64,000 nt of DNA, taken from Bacteroidaceae bacterium. Lineage in GTDB: Bacteria > Bacteroidota > Bacteroidia > Bacteroidales > Bacteroidaceae. A program made the translations under genes and the position numbers. Where the stretch lies: contig JAFWBM010000003.1 in assembly GCA_017507105.1 (NCBI GenBank), forward strand, positions 1-64,000, given 5' to 3'. The notes under the pieces were generated by a model. It worked only from the letters and a program-made list of their open reading frames with translations. It had not been told where the DNA came from and made no database searches. Numbering within the stretch: the first letter of the stretch is position 1; every line of letters starts with the position of its first letter. This document shows, piece by piece, positions 44,787 through 54,521 of the stretch.

Positions 44787-45830
44787 ATGATAAGATTCGA
44801 TTCCGATTATATTGAGGGCGCACATCCCGCCATTCTCGATGCTCTTGTAAGAACTAATTTTGAACAGACTGCCGGATATGGTGTGGACAAATTTTGTCAG
44901 GAGGCAAGAGAGATTATAAGGAGACATTGCAAGGACGATTCTCTTGGTGTTGAGTTTCTTGTTGGTGGAACACAGACAAATGTAACTGTAATTGACGCAT
45001 TTTTGCATAGCTATCAAGGTGTCATATCGGCAGATAGCGGGCATATCAATGTACACGAGACGGGTGCTCCTGAAGCAACCGGACACAAGGTTATAGCTTT
45101 GCCTTCTCCTGATGGACGTTTGTCACTCCAACAAATAAAGGATTGCTATGAGGCACATTGGAATGATCCGGCTCACGAACATACCGTACAACCCGGAATG
45201 GTATATCTATCTTGTCCGGCAGAGAACGGACTGATATACAAGAAGGCTGAATTGGAATCTATATCGGAATATTGTCACGCAAACGGTATCTATCTGTTTG
45301 TCGACGGAGCGCGTATGGGATATGGGTTGCAATCGGATGAGTGTGACTTTACTCTTGCCGACTTAGCGCGTATGTGCGATGTCTTCTATATTGGAGGAAC
45401 AAAGGTGGGTGCTCTCTTTGGAGAGGCTGTTGTTTTCAGAAACAAGGAGATGCAACGCAGTTTCAGATATGCAATAAAACAGCATGGTGGCATGCTTGCA
45501 AAAGGACGTTTACTTGGTATACAGTTTGCAACGTTACTTAAAGATGGTGATGAGTGTCTATATTTCAAATTGGCAAGGCATGCCGACTGTATGGCACAGC
45601 AGATTAAGAATAGTTTTATTGCAAAAGGCATAAGGATGTGGAATGATTCTGCCACAAATATGCAGTTCCCAATATTAACAAAAGAGCAGCAGAAATTTCT
45701 TGCACAGGATTTTGTTTTTGAATATTGGGGAAAGTATGATGATAAGTGTGATGTTGTACGCTTCTGTACGAGTTGGGCAACACGTCAAGAGTCTGTTGAT
45801 AAACTTTGTAAAGTTATTGAGAAGTTATAG
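44787..45830 (+). CDS. Low-specificity L-threonine aldolase
   Basis: A 347-residue PLP enzyme that splits threonine to glycine and acetaldehyde. MIRFDSDYIEGAHPAIL opens the chain, FVDGARMGYGL lies near 172-182 and the PLP lysine near 206 in YIGGTKVGALFGEA. The length is normal. The YbaK-like gene begins 2 nt after its stop, so the pair is coupled. A weak TATCTTAG lies 24 nt upstream. Confidence 0.93.
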   Translation: MIRFDSDYIEGAHPAILDALVRTNFEQTAGYGVDKFCQEAREIIRRHCKDDSLGVEFLVGGTQTNVTVIDAFLHSYQGVISADSGHINVHETGAPEATGHKVIALPSPDGRLSLQQIKDCYEAHWNDPAHEHTVQPGMVYLSCPAENGLIYKKAELESISEYCHANGIYLFVDGARMGYGLQSDECDFTLADLARMCDVFYIGGTKVGALFGEAVVFRNKEMQRSFRYAIKQHGGMLAKGRLLGIQFATLLKDGDECLYFKLARHADCMAQQIKNSFIAKGIRMWNDSATNMQFPILTKEQQKFLAQDFVFEYWGKYDDKCDVVRFCTSWATRQESVDKLCKVIEKL

Positions 45831-45832
45831 AG

Positions 45833-46333
45833 ATGGATAATAAAAGCAGAATAGAGATTGTACTCGATTATCTGAACAATAACCGTATTAAATATTCATG
45901 GTATACCCATGAAGAGGCACCTACTATTGAGATTGCACGTGGTCAGTGGCATAACGATGGTTCTAAGCATTGTAAAAATCTCTTTTTTAGAAACCATAAG
46001 GGAAATAGACATTATTTGGTTATCTTGGACTGCGAATACAATCTCGATATCCATGATTTGGAAAAACGATTACATCAAGGTAAATTATCGTTTGCTTCAC
46101 CACAGAGAATGGAACGTTATCTGGGACTCACACCCGGTTCAGTATCGCCTTTCGGTTTGATAAATGATTGTGAGAACCATGTGCATCTATTCATTGATGC
46201 CAACCTCAAGAAATATGAATCACTAAGTTTTCACCCTAACGACAACCATGCTACGGTGGTAATATCGTCAGGCGAATTCATGCGTTATCTCGAAATGGTT
46301 GGCAACAGTTATGAGTTTATTGAGTTGTATTAA
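45833..46333 (+). CDS. YbaK/ProX-like aminoacyl-tRNA deacylase
   Basis: A 166-residue single-domain protein of the YbaK/ProX (PrdX) family, which hydrolyses mischarged aminoacyl-tRNA such as Ala-tRNA-Pro. YTHEEAPTIE near residues 24-33, the HCKNLFFRN block with the conserved Lys near 46, and PGSVSPFGLIND near 101-112 are typical. It follows the threonine aldolase gene by 2 nt and its end overlaps the convergent PAP2 gene by 4 nt. Confidence 0.88.
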   Translation: MDNKSRIEIVLDYLNNNRIKYSWYTHEEAPTIEIARGQWHNDGSKHCKNLFFRNHKGNRHYLVILDCEYNLDIHDLEKRLHQGKLSFASPQRMERYLGLTPGSVSPFGLINDCENHVHLFIDANLKKYESLSFHPNDNHATVVISSGEFMRYLEMVGNSYEFIELY

Positions 46334-47040
46334 TGCTGCTGTAACACAAAGAATGCTATTACTGGTATAGCAACAAATGTACCATATAGTGTTATAAGCA
46401 ACAGATGGACGTCTGATACCAGATATCCACTCTTTGTATATTGTGTAGATATCCAGTCTCTATTGCCTGCATTACGTATCTTTTTACAAAGATATTTGAA
46501 TAAACGATACATTAGCACACCGACAACCACACCAACAATGATTCCTGCAATGATATCTCCTGGATAGTGTACACCAAGATATATTCTTGAATAAGAATTG
46601 AGAACAGCCCATATAATTAGCGAGATGGATAGCGCATGGTTACGTATTAGCAACATTGCGAAGACTGCTATTCCAAAGGAGTTTGCAGCGTGGCTCGACA
46701 TAAAGCCATATGAGGCACAACGATAACCATTTACTACATCAACTATATACATCAACTCAGGATCACGGGTTGGTCTGAACCTTTCAAAGAAAGGTTTACA
46801 TATGGTTGATGTTATGCCATCTGTTAGTACAAAAACCATTGCTATCACTACCGCAAGCACCAAAAACGTATTTATGTTGTTATTCTTGATTAGTACATAT
46901 AATAACATTATAGCAAGTGGAATCCACACAATGGTTGTTGTATATACAGTAAAACATCCATCCCAAAAAAGTGAATCACTGCCATTAAGCGCAAGCAATA
47001 AATACTTGTCAATCTCTATCAGTTGTTCTAAATTAAACAT
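46330..47040 (-). CDS. PAP2 family membrane phosphatase
   Basis: A 236-residue membrane phosphatase with about six hydrophobic segments. The three motifs of the family are visible: CKPFFERFRPTRDPE near 83-97, the SSHA motif near 115-118 and SRIYLGVHYPGD near 152-163. Likely substrates are undecaprenyl pyrophosphate or lipid A phosphates. It ends the minus-strand block that begins with the AsmA gene, 20 nt past batE. Confidence 0.9.
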   Translation of the reverse strand: MFNLEQLIEIDKYLLLALNGSDSLFWDGCFTVYTTTIVWIPLAIMLLYVLIKNNNINTFLVLAVVIAMVFVLTDGITSTICKPFFERFRPTRDPELMYIVDVVNGYRCASYGFMSSHAANSFGIAVFAMLLIRNHALSISLIIWAVLNSYSRIYLGVHYPGDIIAGIIVGVVVGVLMYRLFKYLCKKIRNAGNRDWISTQYTKSGYLVSDVHLLLITLYGTFVAIPVIAFFVLQQH

Positions 47041-47060
47041 TGTATAACATCTTTTCTATG

Positions 47061-47855
47061 TCAGATACGCTCTATTGCTGTTGTAGGTAACCAACCAATG
47101 GTTCCATCCTCGAGCTCAATCTCTTTCCATCCATTCATGCTGTCATCGATAATTGTCACCTTACGACCTTCATGTATAACAAATAGATTGGTTCCCGATT
47201 CATCGGGAGTGCTTTTGGCTGTTACGCTTGGTACTATAACTATTGCGTTCTTTCTGTTTGTTAGCTTGTCGTAGTGTGTATAGGATGCTACGTTAGAGAA
47301 TATTGTAACAAATAGCATAACAATTGCAATGCCAAATCCGAATTTCCGCATAGAGATATGGCTATTGAAAAGGAAAAAGAGGATAGCGATGAGCATAACA
47401 ATAAATGATATGATACCTATTATGCTCCATGTGACAATACTCATTGAGTTTATAATGACTTTTATCCACTCTACAAAAAAGACCTTGAATCCTTGTGAAA
47501 CTTTATCTACAGTCTTGCTCTGTGCAAGTTCAAGGTTAAAACGTGTATTCTTATCCGAGGGGTCAAGTAACAAAGCACGCTCATAATTTAATATAGCTTT
47601 GGCAATCTCATCACTCTTGTAATATGCATTACCTAAATTATAGTACAGTGTTGCAGCCTCTCCATCTTTTTCAAGAATTGTCTCGTAGATAGAAATAGCT
47701 GTTGTATAGTCTCCTTTTGCATAAGCACTATCACCATCTGCAATATTGGGTATATATGTTTGAAGATTGGTATTCTGCTCCACATATGTACTGTCTTGTG
47801 CAGTAAGCAACAATGGGAGAGTGGCAAACAAAATGTATATCGCAATCCTTTTCAT
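47061..47855 (-). CDS. batE: BatE, TPR and SH3-domain aerotolerance protein
   Basis: A 264-residue protein: signal peptide, two or three TPR units (about 38-105), two membrane segments (about 140-165 and 172-190) and a C-terminal SH3-like domain with GWKEIELEDGTIGWLP. This is the usual BatE layout. The bat operon supports aerotolerance in Bacteroides, but the mechanism is not settled. It is the last bat gene, 14 nt after batD. Confidence 0.9.
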   Translation of the reverse strand: MKRIAIYILFATLPLLLTAQDSTYVEQNTNLQTYIPNIADGDSAYAKGDYTTAISIYETILEKDGEAATLYYNLGNAYYKSDEIAKAILNYERALLLDPSDKNTRFNLELAQSKTVDKVSQGFKVFFVEWIKVIINSMSIVTWSIIGIISFIVMLIAILFFLFNSHISMRKFGFGIAIVMLFVTIFSNVASYTHYDKLTNRKNAIVIVPSVTAKSTPDESGTNLFVIHEGRKVTIIDDSMNGWKEIELEDGTIGWLPTTAIERI

Positions 47856-47869
47856 CTCTATTCTCGAAT

Positions 47870-49696
47870 TTATTTTCTAATACTATTCTCTAATTTGTCT
47901 ATTATCTGTATAGACATCTTATATATGTTATCCATTGTTGCAGCTGCGTCTCCCGGAGCATATTGCGCAAACTCAGCCTCACTAATAACTCTTTCAACCT
48001 CTTTTACCTCTTCAGCAGAAACGCCTTTGGTAGTAAGTTCCGCAGCGATGTTATCTTTGGTAAGACGAGATAAAGGAATGTTTAATTTATCACTCAAATA
48101 CCCCCAAAGAGCTTTAAGTATTTCTTCATAGAACTCACGTTCTCTGTTATCTTTCAATAACTTATTGGCGAGCTTTAAACGCTTTACTGCTACTTTGTTG
48201 GCTTTTTTGGTACGCATACGTGCAATGTTTGCATTTTCCGCAACCTGTTTATAATGAACAACAATATAAACAACGAAACATAGTAGTGGTATGATGTAAC
48301 ATAAAATCCAACGCATTGATGCAAAAAGATAATCACCCTTTTGGGTCAATGCATAGCTACCTGTCTCTATGTATCGGATATCCTGACCTAACATCTTAAG
48401 CTCTTCTTTGCTTACGAACGAAGCAACAGTCTCATTTCCGTTTTCCTTACCTTTCTGAACATTTAAAGTGTAGATGTCTGTAGTTATAGTCTTGTACTGC
48501 TTACTCTTTATGTCGAAATAAGAGAATTTTATGGAGGGTATGGTAAATGTACCACCATGTCGGGGTATAGCAAGGTACTCTATAACCTTGTTACCTTGAA
48601 ATCCCTCACGTGTAAGTTTGAAACGGTTATCTATTTTGGGGTCGTATATCTCGAAGTCTTCAGGAAATTCAACCTCCGGAGTCTTAATGAGCTTCATGTT
48701 TCCTATTCCGGATATTACGAGACGTAATGTAACAGCTTCGTTAGCCTTCAACTCGGTTGTATTGATTGTACTTGAAATTGAGAAGTTGCCTACTCCACCC
48801 GAAAAATCAGTCGGTTTATTAGACGGTAATTCCGATACATTCAATTTAAGTGATGGAGTCTTTATTGTCTTCTTAACCTCTACATATCTAGGACCACCAT
48901 TCATGAAAAAGTCAAATGGATCCATGCTGGCACCGGTCTGCATGGTAACAACTCCCTCATATTCAACAGAAGGTATCTCTATCTCTCCACTCTGCTGTGG
49001 GAACAATACAAACTGACTCCAAGTTATTACCCTATAATTACGTCCATTATAGTGTTCCAAACTCCACTCTTTGTTCTGTGGCAAATCAATCTCCTGTATT
49101 TGGAAACCTTTGAGTGGCGGCATCTTTCCGTTCAATGCGGTAAGGTTAACCAATGAGTATATTTTGTAGGTCAGCAGAACAGCCTCTTGCTCGAATACAT
49201 TATGTTTGCTCAAGGTTGCAGTCATAAAAAGGTCATCCTTAGAAATATTTACCGACGACGAGCCATTGCTTTGTCTGCGTGAACCTTTAGAGTTCTGCGA
49301 TGCTTTGTCGGCTGGCAAAACCTTTATTTTTCTGCTATTCGATTTATACTGTTTGCCATCAACCTCTATTGTTGCAACAGGAATTGCAAATGTGCCCTCT
49401 TTGGTCGGCTGCAATATGTAATTGAATGTCACAGTGTGCGATGTTACACTTTGGCCATTTATAGATTGCATGCTCATGGATGTAGAACGGTTGGGACCCG
49501 ATAATATCTCAAAACCATCAAATGAGACACGAGGTTCTTTTACATTACCCCTGTTAACTGTATAACTGACCCTAAAGTGTTGGTTAAGGGCAACAGCCTC
49601 TGGGGCCGATACCACAAACGACACTTCATCGGCAATAATGGCCGTAAATGTTGTCAGAATCAAAGATATTGTCAATATTAACCTTTTCATATACAT
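47870..49696 (-). CDS. batD: BatD, BACON/Oxygen-tolerance domain membrane protein
   Basis: A 608-residue protein with a signal peptide, a long periplasmic region of repeated beta-sandwich modules (about 25-420), one membrane segment (about 455-480) and a cytoplasmic tail. It matches the BatD (oxygen tolerance) family. ATG codons at 49696 and 49690 are both possible starts. It lies between batC and batE. Confidence 0.92.
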   Translation of the reverse strand: MYMKRLILTISLILTTFTAIIADEVSFVVSAPEAVALNQHFRVSYTVNRGNVKEPRVSFDGFEILSGPNRSTSMSMQSINGQSVTSHTVTFNYILQPTKEGTFAIPVATIEVDGKQYKSNSRKIKVLPADKASQNSKGSRRQSNGSSSVNISKDDLFMTATLSKHNVFEQEAVLLTYKIYSLVNLTALNGKMPPLKGFQIQEIDLPQNKEWSLEHYNGRNYRVITWSQFVLFPQQSGEIEIPSVEYEGVVTMQTGASMDPFDFFMNGGPRYVEVKKTIKTPSLKLNVSELPSNKPTDFSGGVGNFSISSTINTTELKANEAVTLRLVISGIGNMKLIKTPEVEFPEDFEIYDPKIDNRFKLTREGFQGNKVIEYLAIPRHGGTFTIPSIKFSYFDIKSKQYKTITTDIYTLNVQKGKENGNETVASFVSKEELKMLGQDIRYIETGSYALTQKGDYLFASMRWILCYIIPLLCFVVYIVVHYKQVAENANIARMRTKKANKVAVKRLKLANKLLKDNREREFYEEILKALWGYLSDKLNIPLSRLTKDNIAAELTTKGVSAEEVKEVERVISEAEFAQYAPGDAAATMDNIYKMSIQIIDKLENSIRK

Positions 49697-49808
49697 TACA
49701 AATATGTTGCTAAGTTAACATAAAGAGATGAGATACATAGCTCTTGATGTTAATAAATGCCTTTTCTTGTTCAATAAAAATCCAAAAACAGCTTTAAATA
49801 TATATATC

Positions 49809-50489
49809 TTACCAATCCTTTTCAAGTTTACCTCCTTGAACCTGCATCATTTTCTTTACTTTCTCTTGCACATCCTTTTCATCCTGCATCGCGGATTCGA
49901 GTAGTTGTTGTGCATTTTCTTCCGACATATCACTCTTCTGCTCTTCTTGTTGTTGCTGCTGTTCCTGCTGCTGTTCCTGCTGCTGTTCTTGTTTTTGTTC
50001 TTGTTGCTCTTCCTGTTTTTGCTCTTGCTGCTGTTGCTCTTGATTTTGCTGATTCTGCTGTTGGTTCTTCAACTGTTGCATTGCCAAGGCTAGATTATAT
50101 CGAGTCTCATTGTCATGCGGATTATTACGTAGCGACATCTTATATGCTTCTACAGCATTTGCATAGTCTTTAGCAGCCTGCATTACGACACCGGTGTTAT
50201 GATATATCTGTGCAAGATTCCTCTTATCGGTTTCATACATCGCTGCAGTCTTATACTCCTCAATAGCCTCTTTACCTTTATTCTGGAATAACAGGGCGTT
50301 ACCCAGATTAAAATGGGCATCAGCATCCTTTTGATTAAGTTCTATAGCCTTACGGTACTCTATCTCAGATTTATCAAATATACTGTCGGCATATATCTTA
50401 TTACCGCTACGCAGATATTCACGATAGGTACGTTGCGCATTGGTTCCGATAGAAACCGATAGAATTATTAATATAAATATGTATCTCAT
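49809..50489 (-). CDS. batC: BatC, TPR protein with Gln/Glu-rich tract
   Basis: A 226-residue exported TPR protein with three to four repeats between residues 30 and 135, followed by an almost pure Gln/Glu tract (encoded by 49935-50075) and a short helical tail. It corresponds to BatC. The ATG at 50489 is preferred; a TTG 6 nt upstream is also in frame. The CAG/CAA/GAA repeats are likely to change length by slippage. It lies 15 nt after batB. Confidence 0.9.
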   Translation of the reverse strand: MRYIFILIILSVSIGTNAQRTYREYLRSGNKIYADSIFDKSEIEYRKAIELNQKDADAHFNLGNALLFQNKGKEAIEEYKTAAMYETDKRNLAQIYHNTGVVMQAAKDYANAVEAYKMSLRNNPHDNETRYNLALAMQQLKNQQQNQQNQEQQQQEQKQEEQQEQKQEQQQEQQQEQQQQQEEQKSDMSEENAQQLLESAMQDEKDVQEKVKKMMQVQGGKLEKDW

Positions 50490-50504
50490 ATTCAATGCTT
50501 TAGA

Positions 50505-51530
50505 TTAATTCTGTTTACCAAAAAGTTTAAAGTTACGTGTATATCTGCTTTTTCCTGGTAATATAAGTATATCCAATAATAACAATATAAGTACAATCCA
50601 AGCTATGTGCATGAATTGCTCATTATATTCTGTATAGACCTCGGATGTAACATCGGCCTTGGCCAATTTATCAATCTCTTTCTGAAGAAGTTTCTGAGCA
50701 TTATTTGTGTTGTCTACTCTTATATATGCACCATTTCCCGCACGTGCTATATTCTGACTCATCTCCTCGTTGAGTCTTGTCATTACAATATTGCCAGCCT
50801 TGTCTTTTCTGAAATCATTGGCATTTCCTGTTGGAATAGGTGCCCCTTCTGTTGTTCCTACTCCAAGTAAGTATACTGCTATACCCTTCTCGGAAGCACT
50901 CTTTGCTGCCTCTTCTGCACCTCCTTCATGGTTTTCGCCATCGGTAATGACTATTACAGCCTTGCCTACTTCCTCATTAGGTGTAAAACTCTTCATAGCG
51001 AGATTAATGGCTGCTCCTATATCTGTTCCCTGGCGGGATATCAATGTGGGAGATATGCTTTCAAGAAACATTTTTGCAGATATGAAGTCGTTTGTTATCG
51101 GCAGCTGTACAAATGCATCACCGGCAAATACAATCAGCCCCACTTTATCATTCTCGAATTTATCAATCAGTTTCGATATTATATTCTTAGCCTTCTCTAA
51201 ACGATTAGGTGCAATATCCTCGGCCAGCATTGAATTCGAAATATCCAATGCTATAACAGTCTCAATACCTTGACGTGTTATAGTTTCTTTCTTGGAACCA
51301 AATTGAGGACGTGCAATAACTACTATAAGAAATGCTATAGCAAACATTGATAACCAAAACTTTATACCTGGTCGGTATGGCGACACATCTGGCATGAGAT
51401 TCTTAAGGAGCTCGCTATCGCCATACTCTTTAAGGTTCTTTATGCGTCTGTAATTGGAATATATGTATAGCGCCAATAGTAGCGGTAATACAATAAAGAG
51501 ATATAAGAATTCGGGGTTGGCAAATTTCAT
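50505..51530 (-). CDS. batB: BatB, von Willebrand factor A membrane protein
   Basis: A 341-residue protein with two N-terminal membrane segments (about 8-25 and 56-75), a VWA domain with the MIDAS motif ALDISNSM near residues 94-101 and a second TDGENHEGG block, and a C-terminal membrane segment (about 307-325). It pairs with BatA, encoded 12 nt upstream. The VWA domain faces the periplasm. Confidence 0.93.
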   Translation of the reverse strand: MKFANPEFLYLFIVLPLLLALYIYSNYRRIKNLKEYGDSELLKNLMPDVSPYRPGIKFWLSMFAIAFLIVVIARPQFGSKKETITRQGIETVIALDISNSMLAEDIAPNRLEKAKNIISKLIDKFENDKVGLIVFAGDAFVQLPITNDFISAKMFLESISPTLISRQGTDIGAAINLAMKSFTPNEEVGKAVIVITDGENHEGGAEEAAKSASEKGIAVYLLGVGTTEGAPIPTGNANDFRKDKAGNIVMTRLNEEMSQNIARAGNGAYIRVDNTNNAQKLLQKEIDKLAKADVTSEVYTEYNEQFMHIAWIVLILLLLDILILPGKSRYTRNFKLFGKQN

Positions 51531-51542
51531 GATAATAATCCT

Positions 51543-52529
51543 TTATGGTATTCTTCTTAATATTGTGTAACGTAGCAACATTTCTGTCAACATAGAGACG
51601 AATGCCAATATTGCAAAAATCAAGAACTCCTCTTCGCGAGTTGAGAACTCTTTGACATTCAACTTTGTACGTTCTAGTTTATCAATTTCTGTATATACCT
51701 CCTTAAGTTTCGTATTGCTTGTTGCTCTGTAGTAATCACCATCTGTAATGTCAGCAATTTCACTCAAGGTATTTTCGTCAATCTCAACAGGCACATTGAT
51801 AACCTCTCCTCCATAAGGATATGGTGCTGTACCATTTGTTCCTACACCAATGGTATATACTCTTATTCCAAATTGTTTGGCAATATCGGCAGCTGTAACG
51901 GGAGCAATCTCACCTCTATTATTAGAACCGTCTGTAAGCAATATAATTACTTTTGACTTTGCTTTACTCTCTTTAAGACGTGTAACAGCATTTGCTATTC
52001 CCATTCCGATTGCAGTTCCGTCTTCAATTATTCCTTGAGCTGCAATATCGCATTTCACTGAGTTAAGCATATTTAACAACACTGTGTGATCTATTGTAAG
52101 AGGACATTGTGTAAAACTCTCTCCTGCAAAGATTGTTAATCCGATATTATCGTTAGGACGTCCGTTTATGAACTCGGCCGCAACCTGCTTTGCTGCTTCT
52201 ATACGGTTGGGTTTCAAATCCATTGCCAGCATACTTGTAGATACATCCATTGCCAACATGATATCTATACCCTCAACCTCTGTATTTTGCCATCGGTTGG
52301 TAGATTGTGGACGTGCCAATACCAGAATAATCATGGCAATTGTAAATACACGTAATGCAAACGGCAAGTGTATCAAGTAGTTTTTATAGCTCTTAATACC
52401 TGCCAGATATGGCATTGTAGTAGAAACCTTAAGTGAGGGGGACATTTTATGTCCCTTAAGTATATACCACACGACATATCCTATAAGTGGTATAAAGAGA
52501 AGTAGATATTCTATACTTGAAAAAACCAT
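51543..52529 (-). CDS. batA: BatA, von Willebrand factor A membrane protein
   Basis: A 328-residue VWA protein. Membrane segments flank the domain (about 8-22, 55-75 and 308-325). The MIDAS residues are in AMDVSTSM near 93-100 and LLTDGSNNRGE near 197-207. It is the first of the two VWA genes and lies 6 nt after the 357-residue membrane protein gene. Confidence 0.93.
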   Translation of the reverse strand: MVFSSIEYLLLFIPLIGYVVWYILKGHKMSPSLKVSTTMPYLAGIKSYKNYLIHLPFALRVFTIAMIILVLARPQSTNRWQNTEVEGIDIMLAMDVSTSMLAMDLKPNRIEAAKQVAAEFINGRPNDNIGLTIFAGESFTQCPLTIDHTVLLNMLNSVKCDIAAQGIIEDGTAIGMGIANAVTRLKESKAKSKVIILLTDGSNNRGEIAPVTAADIAKQFGIRVYTIGVGTNGTAPYPYGGEVINVPVEIDENTLSEIADITDGDYYRATSNTKLKEVYTEIDKLERTKLNVKEFSTREEEFLIFAILAFVSMLTEMLLRYTILRRIP

Positions 52530-52535
52530 AATCTT

Positions 52536-53609
52536 TTAACTTATCAGATAATATAGGTCCTGTATAAATAGTACCAAAAGTGCTATTGATGTTATCGACA
52601 GCAATATAATTGCAAGCAGCAACATACGTTTTGCTTTTGCCGAACGCTTATTGACCACTCGTCTCTCGGTAGGTTGTGGATTCTCATCTACCCCTTCGAG
52701 TTTTGTAGTATTTATAAACTCTATGGCATTGGCAAGATTGCGGTCATTCTCGTTCATTGGCGGATTGAACTTCGCAAACTTTACAAGGTCTGCCATTATA
52801 AGTAGTTCCTTAAGTTCACTTATACTCTCCTTGTCCTTTATCTTCAACAGTGCATCAACAATTTCTGTTGTCGTCATTTCTGTTGCATTAAAAGAAAACC
52901 TCTCGCTAAGATATACACGAAGAGCATCTGTTAACATTGTATAATACTCCTTACTGTTACCAGATGCACGCCACTCACTATTATCCTTAATAGCCTCTAT
53001 GCTCTTGAGTGCCACAATATGTGCAGGTAATTTCGGCTCGACCTTTATTATACGTATTATGGGCTTGTTGTTACGGTAACGTACGACTACCCAAAAAAGT
53101 ATTGCCGTAAATATAGCGAGCAATACAAAGTATATCACGCTGCTTTGTACATCACCCCACTCGAGCTCAACGTGCCACACATCTTTAGGACCAAAGAACT
53201 GTTCCATGTTTGTTGTATCAACTTGGAATGTATAAACAGCCATAGCCAACTCCTGAGAGTAATATGGTTGTCCTTCTACCAATACCTCGAATGGTGGAAT
53301 AACATACATTGCTGTATCAAATGATGTCACAACATACTCATGGGTTACAGAGATACGTTTACCATCATTCAGCATCTGTGTATCTTTTATTGCTTCTATA
53401 ATTTCTATACCCTCTGTTATCTCCTTGTCGAACAAAGGCATAATCAGACGTTTGTTTGCATCACAGCTTGCTTTAAGTTTAATTCGGGCTTGTTCTCCGA
53501 TAAAACGCTGTACCGAGTCAATCTCGGCATTGACCACAACACTCTGTGCATATGATGTTGCAGAGATGGAGATTAACAGTAGCAATATGTATAATGTGTA
53601 TCTTTTCAT
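52536..53609 (-). CDS. Bat-operon membrane protein of unknown function
   Basis: A 357-residue protein with a signal peptide (ends SYAQ near residue 22), a beta-rich periplasmic region, a membrane segment near 157-178, a helical cytoplasmic region and a second membrane segment at the C-terminus. It occupies the place, between the DUF58 and batA genes, where Bacteroides bat operons usually carry an uncharacterised membrane protein. No catalytic motif is seen. Confidence 0.75.
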   Translation of the reverse strand: MKRYTLYILLLLISISATSYAQSVVVNAEIDSVQRFIGEQARIKLKASCDANKRLIMPLFDKEITEGIEIIEAIKDTQMLNDGKRISVTHEYVVTSFDTAMYVIPPFEVLVEGQPYYSQELAMAVYTFQVDTTNMEQFFGPKDVWHVELEWGDVQSSVIYFVLLAIFTAILFWVVVRYRNNKPIIRIIKVEPKLPAHIVALKSIEAIKDNSEWRASGNSKEYYTMLTDALRVYLSERFSFNATEMTTTEIVDALLKIKDKESISELKELLIMADLVKFAKFNPPMNENDRNLANAIEFINTTKLEGVDENPQPTERRVVNKRSAKAKRMLLLAIILLSITSIALLVLFIQDLYYLIS

Positions 53610-53642
53610 CTATATCATCCACTTTTTTACACTTGTATACCT

Positions 53643-54512
53643 TTACGCACGTTGGGCGAATAGGGTAAGCAGTGCCTTTACGTAATCTTGATCTGTACGT
53701 ACGGATACTGAATCTACACGACTCTTTTTCAGTATTTCACTGACAGCATTGCTATTCTCGCGCCACCATTCTCTTTGTGCTTTCTGTACAGATGATGACG
53801 ATGTATCTATGTATAACTCAGCTCCGCTCTCAGCATCGCGCACTTTCATGAGTCCCACACGTGGTAACTCAACCAAACGACGATCATATACCTGTATAGC
53901 CACTACATCATGTTTGCGATTGGCAATTGTCAAGGCATTCTTATAATTGTGTTTTGCAATGAAATCGCTCAGCAGAAAAGCCGTACAACGCTTTTTCAAG
54001 GCATTGGTCAAAAATTCCAACGGTACGTTTATGTCGGTGCCATTGCTTATGGGTTCAAAATCCAGCAATTCTCGTATTATGTACAGAATATGTTTACGTC
54101 CCTTTTGTGGGGGTATAAACTTTTCAATCCTATCCGAGAAGAATATTACACCAATCTTGTCATTGTTCTGTATAGCCGCAAATGCTAATGTTGCAGCTAT
54201 CTCGGTCAACATATCACGCTTGGTCTGTCTTACAGTTCCAAAGTCGAGACTTTGCGACACATCCACAAGCAACATCACCGTAAGTTCGCGTTCCTCCTCA
54301 AAAACCTTCACAAAAGGTTTGTTGAAACGTGCTGTAACATTCCAATCGATATCACGGACATCATCGCCATATTGGTATTCACGTACCTCGCTAAAAGACA
54401 TACCACGTCCCTTAAAAGCACTGTGATACTGTCCTGCAAAGATATTATGCGACAAGCCACGCGTCTTTATTTCTATCCTACGAACCTTCTTTATGAGTTC
54501 ACTTGTCTCCAT
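53643..54512 (-). CDS. DUF58 protein of the bat operon
   Basis: A 289-residue soluble protein with a DUF58 core (SEVREYQYGDDVRDIDWNVTAR near residues 41-62), followed by a VWA-like part with LLVDVSQSLDFG near 81-92. It usually works with the MoxR ATPase, which is encoded 9 nt upstream. In this system the pair may assemble or activate the BatA/BatB complex. Confidence 0.9.
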   Translation of the reverse strand: METSELIKKVRRIEIKTRGLSHNIFAGQYHSAFKGRGMSFSEVREYQYGDDVRDIDWNVTARFNKPFVKVFEEERELTVMLLVDVSQSLDFGTVRQTKRDMLTEIAATLAFAAIQNNDKIGVIFFSDRIEKFIPPQKGRKHILYIIRELLDFEPISNGTDINVPLEFLTNALKKRCTAFLLSDFIAKHNYKNALTIANRKHDVVAIQVYDRRLVELPRVGLMKVRDAESGAELYIDTSSSSVQKAQREWWRENSNAVSEILKKSRVDSVSVRTDQDYVKALLTLFAQRA

Positions 54513-54521
54513 AAAAATATG

